Shown: positions 1-5,967 of the stretch, piece by piece | Position numbering within the stretch: position 1 is the first letter of the stretch | How the letters are laid out: every line of letters starts with the position of its first letter | Origin: Citreimonas sp042096055 | Lineage (GTDB): Bacteria > Pseudomonadota > Alphaproteobacteria > Rhodobacterales > Rhodobacteraceae | Reading direction: 5' to 3' | Length of the DNA stretch: 13,300 nt | Assembly: GCF_042096055.1 (NCBI RefSeq) | Contig: NZ_JBELMH010000082.1 | Location: 1-13,300, forward strand | Made by a program: the position numbers and the translations under genes | The notes under the pieces: model-generated | The model's input: the letters and a program-made list of their open reading frames with translations, nothing else | What the model was told of the DNA's origin: nothing | The model's database searches: none

Positions 1-93
1 CGACTGCGCCAGTGCCGCGAGCCCATCATGGCCCTTGCGGAAGTCCACGGGCTGCGTCGCCACCAGAATGCGCATCTTGTGCGACGGCAGCAT
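1..93 (-). CDS. tnpB: IS66 family accessory protein TnpB (5' end only)
   Basis: The first 31 codons of the IS66 second gene run off the left edge. The translation starts MLPSHKMRILVATQPVDFRK and continues with GHDGLAALAQS. The segment VATQPVDFRKGHDGLAAL is the typical N-terminus of IS66 Orf2/TnpB proteins, which are needed for transposition but are not the DDE transposase. The start codon overlaps the tnpA stop by one base (TGATG), which indicates translational coupling. The rest of TnpB and the DDE transposase TnpC are expected to the left, outside the window. Confidence 0.85.
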   Translation of the reverse strand, partial: MLPSHKMRILVATQPVDFRKGHDGLAALAQS

Positions 94-506
94 CACAAGG
101 GCTCTCCAAGTGCTCGGGCGATGTCGGCGATGCGCGCGGCAGGGGTTTCGGCATCGAGATGGATCACAACGTTGCCGAAGCTGATCCGGGCCTCGGACGG
201 CGTGCGGGTGCCCCCGACATCACGAACCGCAGGCTCGGTGTCACATACGACCAGAGGCGCGAAGACCGCCTCGAGCTCATCGCCCTCCAGCACCGGCAGA
301 ACCAGATCTCCGTTCTTTGCGACGCGCCGCCACGCAGACAGCTGGTTGGGCTGGACCCCAAACCGCGCGGCGACATCCTTCACCGTGGCCCCAGCGCGCA
401 AGGTCTCGGCAACGGCCTGCGCCTTCACTTCATCTGGCCAGCGCCGATGCCCCGACGCATGAATCTCCACTCCCAGCGATCTGAGAAACGCACTCGTAGC
501 GCACAT
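93..506 (-). CDS. tnpA: IS66 family accessory protein TnpA (Orf1)
   Basis: A protein of 137 residues in the size range of IS66 Orf1. It has a helix-turn-helix region starting GHRRWPDEVKAQAVAETL and continuing with GATVKDVAARFGVQPNQLSAWRR, which is the recognisable core of this family and probably binds the element's ends. The ATG at 506 was chosen because AAGGAG lies 11 bases upstream. The frame stays open to a TTG at 557, but that start has no good ribosome-binding site and would begin only 34 bases from the IS terminus. The gene is followed directly by tnpB with a one-base overlap. The C-terminal half (residues about 75-137) is less characteristic. No disruption is visible. Confidence 0.85.
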   Translation of the reverse strand: MCATSAFLRSLGVEIHASGHRRWPDEVKAQAVAETLRAGATVKDVAARFGVQPNQLSAWRRVAKNGDLVLPVLEGDELEAVFAPLVVCDTEPAVRDVGGTRTPSEARISFGNVVIHLDAETPAARIADIARALGEPL

Positions 507-591
507 TGCGAAACGCACTCCTTGCCTCACGACAGGAAACACTTCGCAATGGATCAAGCCTGCCGAAAGGTGGGGCGCAGCCGCCGCTTAC

Positions 592-756
592 GGTGTGGCT
601 CCGATCATGGACACTATCTCGCTTCCGCCACTTCCAGACCGTCTGCTCGGAGATGCCGTAGCGTTCCGCCACCATCCATGCCGGCTCCGAGCTTGCCTGG
701 ATTGCTGCCCTGATCTTCGGCGTGGTCGTCGCCTGCTTGTGAAGAGAAATCAGCAT
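592..756 (-). pseudogene. IS481-family transposase, N-terminal fragment interrupted by IS66
   Basis: 55 codons from an ATG at 756 encode MLISLHKQATTTPKIRAAIQ, followed by ASSEPAWMVAERYGISEQTVWKWRKRDSVHDRSHT. This is the N-terminal helix-turn-helix of an IS481-type transposase (IS3-like DDE superfamily). Family similarity ends exactly where the IS66 terminus begins. The frame then runs on into IS66 DNA as meaningless sequence. The DDE catalytic domain is absent here, so the copy cannot make active transposase. The identification rests on my recollection of the conserved AERYGISEQTVWKWRKRDSV block, which I regard as strong. Confidence 0.8.
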
Positions 757-843
757 GCTCGCCCCCCGTCGCAAACCTCGCGCAGGATCGATCTTGCCTT
801 GAAGAGGGCCGAGCGGCGAGGGTCTATGTGATCATCCGGGACA
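592..843 (-). mobile_element. IS481-family element, remnant of the transposase-start end
   Basis: What remains in this window of an IS481-family element: its upstream end and the first 55 codons of its transposase. The outer end is placed at 843 because the minus strand there reads TGTCCCGGATGATCACAT, and IS481 ends usually begin with TGT. The other end is not visible, so this boundary is an inference. The interior is cut at 591/592 by the IS66 element. The rest of the IS481 element is expected on the far side of that IS66, to the left of the window. Confidence 0.6.
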
Positions 844-884
844 CGGCATATAACAAAGTGGACACGCCGCATTCCGGCGTTTAA

Positions 885-1146
885 GGGCTCCGCGCCTCCG
901 AGGAGAAGAACTTCGCGGCCTATGGCGACTGGAAGATGCCGCGGGTCAACGTGATCGCGGAAGGCGATCAGGTGGCCGCCTACCTCATCTTTGAAGGCAT
1001 CCATGCCCGCAAACTGGATGGCATCCCTGCGTCAGGCCGCAAAGTTCGGTTCGCGCTCTTCATGAAATTGACGCTGAAGGATGGCCTCATCATCGAAAAG
1101 CGCGCATTTCGATCAAGCCAGCATCCGGCGGCAGATGGTCGGTTAA
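885..1146 (+). pseudogene. SnoaL-like / ester cyclase (NTF2-fold) gene remnant, 5'-truncated and frameshifted
   Basis: A stop at 882-884 precedes an open frame that reads through EEKNFAAYGDWKMPRVNVIA and then EGDQVAAYLIFEGIHARKL, DGIPASGRKVRFALFMKLTL and KDGLIIEKRA. The pattern of V.AEGD.VA, G.H....GIP.SGR.V.F and L.DG.I.E is that of SnoaL-like polyketide cyclase/ester cyclase proteins. At the T-run 1107-1109 the frame breaks. Reading with one T fewer gives EKRAFDQASIRRQMVG and a stop at 1144-1146, which is the kind of C-terminus expected for this family. The natural start is missing, and the IS481 end lies 40 bp upstream, so the 5' end was probably lost during IS activity. A shorter product could in principle start at the ATG at 936, but it would lack half the fold. 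Confidence 0.55.
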
Positions 1147-1503
1147 CGCATCCACCGGGCAGAGGCTGCGGGATGTCGCGGGCTCTGCTCTCCGACCAGA
1201 TGCGCTCCGAAGGGGCCCGTCACCTCTGTCTGGTGTCGGGCGCGTGCGTTTCCCGAGCGCAACAGACGCCAGCAATCCGTCGGCCGCCAGCGAAGCCTTT
1301 GCCAGCTCATTACGGCGACGACCCGCAACCAGCGATGCACTAACAATCAGATTGGACCACTCGGTTGGGGCAGCTCACACCGTTGCCGGGATCCGCTGCC
1401 TGCAACGAGTGGGTAAGGCCGGCAACGGAAGCATGAGAGAGCGCACCCCAATCTTCGGTTTCTTTACGCCATGCCTGCCTGAGGGCAGAAAGTTTCTGCT
1501 GCT
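1147..1503. other. Gene-free stretch between the SnoaL remnant and rhaI
   Basis: About 360 bp with no coding region I can support. The open frames in it have no recognisable motif, no convincing ribosome-binding site and overlap one another. It contains a perfect 10-bp inverted repeat (1380-1389 with 1419-1428) and, nearer rhaI, a weak hairpin (1475-1479 with 1484-1488) not followed by a T-run in the rhaI direction. No clear rho-independent terminator for rhaDI is visible. Confidence 0.5.
1380..1428. repeat. Perfect 10-bp inverted repeat with 29-bp spacer
   Basis: CCGTTGCCGG at 1380-1389 is the exact reverse complement of CCGGCAACGG at 1419-1428. The arms do not extend further in either direction. 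There is no T-run, so it is not a standard terminator. It could be an old regulatory site, an IS-end remnant or chance in GC-rich DNA. Confidence 0.5.
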
Positions 1504-2778
1504 CTAAACGATTCCGCCACCACCGCCGCCGGACTCCGGGCGCGTTTCGGCGACGGCGGCGCGATAGCCCGACCGGCGGAAGGTCGATACCGGGTCGATC
1601 GCGGCGCCCTTGTTCAGCCGCGCCATGCGCAGGATCGGCGTGACGTCGGTGCGGAAGGCGGACTTCAGCGTCTCGGACGCCATCAGCGCGTCGTTGTCGT
1701 CCTGGTAGCCCGCGAGACCCGCGCGATCGACCAGCAACGCCTGCGCGTAGGCGCGCTGCACTTCCATCGCGGAGTTCATCAGGCTCTCAATCGGGTCCGT
1801 GACGTTGTGGCTCTGGTCGAGCATGTGCGCGGGGTCAAAGCCCGGCGTGCCCTCGGCATCCACCAGCTCGTTGAAGACGAGGAACAGCCGGTAGGGATCG
1901 ATCGCGCCGGTGTCGAGGTCGTCGTCGCCGTACTTGCTGTCGTTGAAGTGAAAGCCGCCGAGCTTGCCCGCGTGGATCAGCCGCGCGACGATCATCTCGA
2001 TGTTCACGTTCGGCGCGTGGTGGCCGAGGTCGACGAGGCAGAAGGCCCGTTCACCCAGCGCCTGCGCGATCATGTAGTTGGTGCCCCAGTCCTGCACCAC
2101 GGTCGAGTAGAAGGCCGGTTCGAACATCTTGTGCTCGGTGAACAACCGCCAACCGTCGGGCAGGCCCGCGTAGACCTGACGGACGCTGTCGAGATACCGG
2201 TCGAGCTGCCGGGTGAAGCTGGTCTGCCCGGGGAAGTTCGAGCCGTCGCCGACCCAGATCGTCAGCGCGTTCGAGCCGATCGTCTGCCCCAGTTCGATGC
2301 AGTAGAGGTTGTGCTCGACCGCCTGCGCGCGGGTCGCGGCGTCGGTGTGCGAGAGCGAGCCGAACTTGTAGCTGTGCGCCTGATCGGGCTGGTTCTGGAA
2401 GGTGTTGGAGTTCATCGCGTCGAACGTCAGGCCCGTCTCCTCGGCCTTGGCGACAAGGTCGGCGGGATCGGCGTCGTCCCACGGGATGTGCAGCGACACG
2501 CGCGGCGTGGCGCCGGTCAACTGGTGGATCACGCCGCAATCGTCGAGCTTATCGAAGATCGTCGCGGGCTCGCCCGTTCCGGGGAAGCGTGCGAAGCGGG
2601 TGCCGCCGGTGCCGACGCCCCAGGAGGGGATGGCCACGCCGTAGGCCGCGACCTTGTCCTTGATCGCCGCGATGTCGATGCCGCGGCGCGACAGGTGCTC
2701 GCCGAGCGCGTCGTAGTCGGTGCGCAACGCGGCTTCCGTCGCCTCGTTGGCCGCGGTGATGGTGCTTTCGTCGATCAT
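1504..2778 (-). CDS. rhaI: L-rhamnose isomerase (RhaI, rhizobial/Pseudomonas stutzeri type)
   Basis: A cytoplasmic metal-dependent TIM-barrel isomerase that converts L-rhamnose to L-rhamnulose. At 424 residues it has the length of the P. stutzeri-type enzyme rather than the E. coli RhaA form. Metal and active-site positions known from that enzyme can be placed: E215 (FTEHKMFEP), D250 and H253 (LVDLGHHA), H277 (GGFHFND), D285 and D287 (KYGDDDL), and D321 (MLDQSHN). The ATG at 2778 has GGGAGGGA just upstream. It is the second gene of the rhaDI unit, 48 bp after the rhaD stop, and that gap is almost filled by a strong hairpin. The C-terminus ends in six glycines followed by IV, apparently a flexible tail. 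No disruption is visible. Confidence 0.95.
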   Translation of the reverse strand: MIDESTITAANEATEAALRTDYDALGEHLSRRGIDIAAIKDKVAAYGVAIPSWGVGTGGTRFARFPGTGEPATIFDKLDDCGVIHQLTGATPRVSLHIPWDDADPADLVAKAEETGLTFDAMNSNTFQNQPDQAHSYKFGSLSHTDAATRAQAVEHNLYCIELGQTIGSNALTIWVGDGSNFPGQTSFTRQLDRYLDSVRQVYAGLPDGWRLFTEHKMFEPAFYSTVVQDWGTNYMIAQALGERAFCLVDLGHHAPNVNIEMIVARLIHAGKLGGFHFNDSKYGDDDLDTGAIDPYRLFLVFNELVDAEGTPGFDPAHMLDQSHNVTDPIESLMNSAMEVQRAYAQALLVDRAGLAGYQDDNDALMASETLKSAFRTDVTPILRMARLNKGAAIDPVSTFRRSGYRAAVAETRPESGGGGGGIV

Positions 2779-2790
2779 GGTCCCTCCCAG

Positions 2791-2823
2791 CCGGCTGCCG
2801 CCCGGCGCCCGGGCGGCAGCCGG
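2791..2823 (-). promoter_or_regulatory. Perfect 15-bp intercistronic hairpin between rhaD and rhaI
   Basis: Positions 2791-2805 and 2809-2823 are exact reverse complements (CCGGCTGCCGCCCGG and its partner) around a 3-base loop. In the rhaDI transcript the hairpin starts three bases after the rhaD stop and ends two bases before the rhaI ribosome-binding site. No U-run follows, so it is unlikely to be a classical terminator. It more probably protects or delimits the mRNA, or modulates rhaI translation. That role is inferred. Confidence 0.75.
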
Positions 2824-2826
2824 TCC

Positions 2827-4929
2827 TTAGCGCGTGAATGCCTGTACGTTGCCGGCGTCGACGTTCAGGATGTTGCCCGTCGATTTCGAACTGGTGTCCG
2901 CGGCGAAGAAGTAGCACGCCTCGGCGATGTCTTCGGGCAGGACCGAGCGCTTGAGCAGCGAGCGTTCGCGGTACATCTCCTCGAGCCCCTCCTTGTCGGT
3001 GCCATAGGTCGCTGCGCGCTGGTCGAGCCATTCGCCGGACCAGATCTTCGAGCCGCGCAGCACCGCGTCCGGGTTCACCACGTTCACGCGGATCCCTTCC
3101 GGCGCGCCTTCGAGCGCCAGGCATCGGGCCAGGTGGATTTCCGAGGCCTTGGCCGTGCAGTAGGCCGAAGCGCCGGGCGAGGCAGCAAGGCCGTTCTTCG
3201 AGGCGACGAAGACGATCGACCCGCCGATCCCCTGCGCCTTGAGGACGCGGAACGCCTCGCGCGCGACCAGGAAATAGCCGGTCGATAGGATCGACATGTT
3301 CCTGTTCCACAGCTCGAGCGTCGTGTCCTCGACCTTGGCCGATGAGGCGATGCCGGCGTTGGAGACGACGATGTCGACGCCGCCGAATTCGACGGCCATG
3401 TCTGCATAGGCGGCGGCGACTGCGTCTTCCGAGGTGACGTTCATTTCGACGCTGCGCACCATGTCCTTGCCGAAGCGCGCCGTCAGAGCGTCGCGCGTCG
3501 CGCCAAGAGCCTCGGCGTCGATGTCGGCCAGCACCACGCAGGCCCCCTCCGACAGGTAGCGCTCGGCCGTGGCGGTGCCGATGCCGCCAGCGCCGCCGGT
3601 GACGATGGCGATGCGGCCCGCAAGGCTCTTGGGCTTCGGCATGCGCTGCAGCTTGGCCTCTTCGAGCAGCCAGTACTCGATATCGAAGGCTTCCTGCTCG
3701 GGCAGGCCCTGATATTCGCTGACCGCGTCCGACCCGCGCATCACGTTGATGGCGTTGACGTAGAACTCGGCCGAGATCCTCGCCGTCGCCTTGTCCTTGG
3801 CGAAGGTGATCATGCCGACGCCGGGAACGAGGTAGACGACCGCGTTGGGGTCGCGCATCGCCGGGCTGTCGGCGTGCTTGCAGCGCTCGTAATAGGCGGC
3901 GTAGTCGGCGCGGTAATCCTCGATTATGCCGCGCAGGCGGTCGAGCGTGCCGTCGATGTCCGGGTTCGACGGGCTGAAGTCGACGACGAGCGGTCGGATC
4001 TTGGTGCGCAGGAAATGGTCGGGGCACGAGGTCCCGAGCGCGGCGAGGCGCGGCATGTCGCGCGCGCCGACGAAGTCCAGCACCGCGTCCTGATCGTCGA
4101 AGTGACCGACCTTGTGGCTGCCGTCCGAGATCATGCCGCGGATCGCGGGCATCAGTGCCGCGGCGACGCGACGGCGCTCGGCCTCGGGCAGGGACGGGTG
4201 CGCCTCACCGCCGAAGGCCGGCATGCCTGCTGTCTCCTGCTCGAACCACGCGATGGCGCGATTGATCGTGTCGATCGTCAGCGCGTAGCACTGCTTGGCG
4301 TCATCCGCCCAGGTGAAGAGTCCGTGGCTTTCAAGCACGACGCCCTTGGCCTCGGGGTTCTTGCGGCAGAAGTCTTCCAGCCAGAGACCGAGCTCGTAAC
4401 CGGGCTTCTTCCAGGGCAGCCAGCCGATCTCGTCACCGAAGATCTTCTGCGTCAGCTCCTTCGAGTTCTTCGACGCGGCGATCGCGATGATCGCGTCGGG
4501 GTGGACGTGATCGACGTGCTTCTTCGGAACGTAGGCGTGCAGCGGCGTGTCGATCGAGGCGGCGCGCGGGTTCAGGGCGAAGGTGCAGTGGGGCAGGTAG
4601 CCCACCATCTCGTCCTCGTGTGCGGGGCCGCGATAGAGCCCCTTCAGCGCCTCGAGCCTGTCCATGTAAAGCGTGGAGAAGCCGGACTTGTCGATCGTGC
4701 CGATGTCGCCGCCCGAGCCCTTGACCCACAGCACCTCGACCGCGTCTCCGGTCAGCGGGTCGGTTTCCATCACCTTGGCCGAGGTGTTCCCGCCGCCGTA
4801 ATTGGTGACGCGCTTGTCCGAGCCAAGCAGGTTGGAACGGTAAAGCAGCTTGTCCGACTCGCTCATCCCTGACGCTTTCGCGTCGTCCCACAGGTATTCG
4901 AGCCCCGTCGCGGACGCGGTCTTGAGCAT
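2827..4929 (-). CDS. rhaD: Bifunctional L-rhamnulose-1-phosphate aldolase / short-chain dehydrogenase (lactaldehyde dehydrogenase)
   Basis: A 700-residue cytoplasmic fusion enzyme. Residues about 1-420 are a class II (zinc) aldolase/adducin-type domain. HVDHVHPDA carries H141 and H143, and ESHG carries H202, which are likely metal ligands. This part cleaves L-rhamnulose 1-phosphate to DHAP and L-lactaldehyde. Residues about 435-700 are a short-chain dehydrogenase: the TGGAGGIG nucleotide-binding motif (444-451), SNAG, and the catalytic triad S577, Y590 and K594 (YCTAK). Characterised fusions of this type (RhaEW) oxidise lactaldehyde to lactate, so I infer the same role here. The ATG at 4929 is preferred because GGGAGG lies just upstream. 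The frame is open to 5007, but that extension reaches the operator region and its sequence looks non-coding. First gene of the minus-strand unit, divergent from rhaR. Length is normal for the family. Confidence 0.93.
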   Translation of the reverse strand: MLKTASATGLEYLWDDAKASGMSESDKLLYRSNLLGSDKRVTNYGGGNTSAKVMETDPLTGDAVEVLWVKGSGGDIGTIDKSGFSTLYMDRLEALKGLYRGPAHEDEMVGYLPHCTFALNPRAASIDTPLHAYVPKKHVDHVHPDAIIAIAASKNSKELTQKIFGDEIGWLPWKKPGYELGLWLEDFCRKNPEAKGVVLESHGLFTWADDAKQCYALTIDTINRAIAWFEQETAGMPAFGGEAHPSLPEAERRRVAAALMPAIRGMISDGSHKVGHFDDQDAVLDFVGARDMPRLAALGTSCPDHFLRTKIRPLVVDFSPSNPDIDGTLDRLRGIIEDYRADYAAYYERCKHADSPAMRDPNAVVYLVPGVGMITFAKDKATARISAEFYVNAINVMRGSDAVSEYQGLPEQEAFDIEYWLLEEAKLQRMPKPKSLAGRIAIVTGGAGGIGTATAERYLSEGACVVLADIDAEALGATRDALTARFGKDMVRSVEMNVTSEDAVAAAYADMAVEFGGVDIVVSNAGIASSAKVEDTTLELWNRNMSILSTGYFLVAREAFRVLKAQGIGGSIVFVASKNGLAASPGASAYCTAKASEIHLARCLALEGAPEGIRVNVVNPDAVLRGSKIWSGEWLDQRAATYGTDKEGLEEMYRERSLLKRSVLPEDIAEACYFFAADTSSKSTGNILNVDAGNVQAFTR

Positions 4930-4977
4930 GGCGTATCCTCCCATCGGGCCCGCCTCGGGCCGGTCGTAATTCGCAGG

Positions 4978-5007
4978 CAGCATCGGCGGCGGTCCGGCCA
5001 ATGTCAA
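4978..5007 (-). promoter_or_regulatory. Candidate rhaDI promoter
   Basis: On the minus strand a perfect TTGACA (5007-5002) is followed after 17 bp by GATGCT (4984-4979), a poor -10 match. The -35 box lies within the first heptamer repeat, so bound repressor would block it. The start site would fall about 40 bp before the rhaD ATG. The weak -10 keeps confidence low. Confidence 0.35.
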
Positions 5008-5085
5008 TCATAAACGATCACAAACAATCATTATGCGGGTGCAGAAAGACCTAATTCGATCATTTATGATTGACAATGATCGAAT
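5002..5085. promoter_or_regulatory. Probable RhaR operator: six phased CRATCAY heptamers in inverted clusters
   Basis: Left cluster, plus orientation: CAATCAT at 5005, CGATCAC at 5015 and CAATCAT at 5025, exactly 10 bp apart. Right cluster: CGATCAT at 5057 (plus), then the reverse complements ATGATTG at 5066 and ATGATCG at 5076. The clusters also form an 18-bp inverted repeat with one mismatch (5002-5019 with 5058-5075). Inside the right cluster there is a perfect 10-bp inverted repeat (5054-5063 with 5076-5085). Helically phased repeats suit an oligomeric DeoR-type repressor. Assignment to RhaR rests on position and family, not on a known site. Confidence 0.7.
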
Positions 5086-5099
5086 GGCAGCGCCATGCT
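5070..5099 (+). promoter_or_regulatory. Candidate rhaRSTPQUK promoter
   Basis: TTGACA at 5070-5075 is followed after 18 bp by CATGCT (5094-5099), a weak -10. It mirrors the leftward candidate, and both share ATGCTGCCT just downstream. The box overlaps the right-hand heptamer cluster, consistent with autorepression by RhaR. Low confidence because of the poor -10 element. Confidence 0.35.
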
Positions 5100-5120
5100 G
5101 CCTCTTCAAGGGAGCCATTC

Positions 5121-5924
5121 ATGCACGAGAACGAGCGTCATCGCGTCATCCTGTCCGCCGTTGAGGCCAAGCCGTTCGTGTCGGTGGCCCAGATGGTCGA
5201 GATGACCGAGTCGTCTGAGGCGACCATCCGGCGCGACATCGCCACCCTGCACATGCAGAAGAAGCTGCGGCGCGTGAGGGGCGGGGCCGAGTCGGTCGCG
5301 CCGACCGCGGTGACCGGGCTTCTGGGGCGGCCGTTCTCGGTGAACCAGTCCAAGCACGCGGCGCAGAAGCGCGCCATCGGGCGCGCTGCGGTGGTCCTGC
5401 TCGAAGACGGCGAGTCGGTGATCATCAACGGCGGCACGACCACGTTCCAGATGGTTCACCCGCTGGCCACACGGCGCTGCCAGGTGTTCACCAACTCTTT
5501 CCCGATCGCCGAGCACCTGCTGAAGCAGACCAGGAACACCGTCGTGCTGCCCGGTGGGACGATCTACCGCGAGCAGAACATCATCCTGTCGCCCTTCGAC
5601 AACGACGTGACCCGGAATTTCTACGCGAAGCGCATGTTCATGGGCTGCCAGGGGATCGCGCCACTGGGGATCATGGAGCCCGATCCGCTGGTGATCCAGT
5701 CCGAGCAGAAGCTGATTGGGCAAGCCGAAGAGGTGGTGATCCTTGCCGACAGTTCGAAGTTCGACAAGCGGTCGAGCCTGATCCTGTGCCCGCTCGATCG
5801 CGTGCACACGGTCATCACCGATGACCGCGTGAAGGATGCCCACGCCGCGATGCTGGAAAGCGCGGGCGTGAAGCTGATCGTGGCGCGTGTAAGCGCCGCG
5901 GAGGAGACGGCCGAGGCGGGATAA
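5121..5924 (+). CDS. rhaR: DeoR-family transcriptional regulator of the rhamnose genes (RhaR)
   Basis: A 267-residue DeoR-type repressor. Residues 19-40 form the N-terminal helix-turn-helix (FVSVAQMVEMTESSEATIRRD), followed by the wing RVRGGA (51-56). The C-terminal DeoR sensor domain shows NGGTT (103-107), PGG (144-146), ADSSKF (209-214) and ITDD (232-235), and it binds a phosphorylated sugar in this family. The ATG at 5121 has AAGGGAG upstream at good spacing. The frame opens earlier from a TTG at 5070, which lies within the operator and is rejected. It is the first gene of the plus-strand unit, so it is probably autoregulated. In rhizobia a DeoR-type RhaR negatively regulates rhamnose genes, and the likely inducer is a pathway intermediate such as rhamnulose phosphate. 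That last point is an inference. Confidence 0.9.
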   Translation: MHENERHRVILSAVEAKPFVSVAQMVEMTESSEATIRRDIATLHMQKKLRRVRGGAESVAPTAVTGLLGRPFSVNQSKHAAQKRAIGRAAVVLLEDGESVIINGGTTTFQMVHPLATRRCQVFTNSFPIAEHLLKQTRNTVVLPGGTIYREQNIILSPFDNDVTRNFYAKRMFMGCQGIAPLGIMEPDPLVIQSEQKLIGQAEEVVILADSSKFDKRSSLILCPLDRVHTVITDDRVKDAHAAMLESAGVKLIVARVSAAEETAEAG

Positions 5925-5967
5925 ACGCACGGCCAAGTTCGCCAGTCATTTCAAGGGAGGAAAGCAA

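Larger units (their letters stand above)
1..591 (-). mobile_element. IS66-family insertion sequence, partial (tnpA-side end)
   Basis: One end of an IS66-family element that continues beyond the left edge of the window. The terminus is placed at 591 because the minus strand there begins GTAAGCGGCGGC, and IS66-family inverted repeats characteristically begin GTAA. The reading frame of an IS481 transposase stops matching its family exactly at the same base. Inside lie a tnpA gene and the start of tnpB in the usual order. IS66 elements normally make 8-bp target duplications. The candidate on this side is 592-599 (GGTGTGGC on the plus strand), and the partner copy would be outside the window. The family call is firm and the exact end is well supported. 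Confidence 0.85.
4930..5120. promoter_or_regulatory. Divergent rhaD/rhaR control region
   Basis: A 191-bp region between the two divergent starts. Its centre (about 5000-5085) is strikingly AT-rich compared with the genes. It carries the heptamer array and mirrored TTGACA boxes listed separately. Ribosome-binding sites at its two edges (GGGAGG before rhaD, AAGGGAG before rhaR) support the chosen starts. Both transcripts are expected to begin here and to be repressed by RhaR until rhamnose is present, which is an inference from the family. Confidence 0.8.

Noticed and set aside
1475..1488. Small hairpin after rhaI as a rho-independent terminator
   Set aside because: The stem is only 5 bp and no T-run follows in the direction of rhaI transcription.
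1244..1507. Plus-strand open frame of 87 codons upstream of the rhaI 3' end
   Set aside because: No motif, no clear ribosome-binding site, and the sequence looks compositional. I treat the stretch as non-coding.
1807..3288. Long open frame of 493 codons on the plus strand opposite rhaI and rhaD
   Set aside because: It is antisense to two well-supported genes. Its translation is rich in R, V, D and A without motifs, and such frames are a normal result of high GC with biased third positions.
2549..4027. Open frame of 492 codons on the minus strand overlapping rhaD and rhaI in another frame
   Set aside because: The translation is dominated by arginine-, glycine- and proline-rich low-complexity sequence typical of an off-frame reading of GC-rich coding DNA. 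The alternative frame has catalytic motifs of known enzymes.
4930..5007. N-terminal extension of RhaD starting at 5007
   Set aside because: The extra 26 residues look non-coding and run into the -35/operator region. The ATG at 4929 has a clear ribosome-binding site.
5070..5120. N-terminal extension of RhaR from the TTG at 5070
   Set aside because: It overlaps the candidate -35 box and operator heptamers and lacks a ribosome-binding site. The ATG at 5121 has AAGGGAG upstream and gives a family-sized protein.
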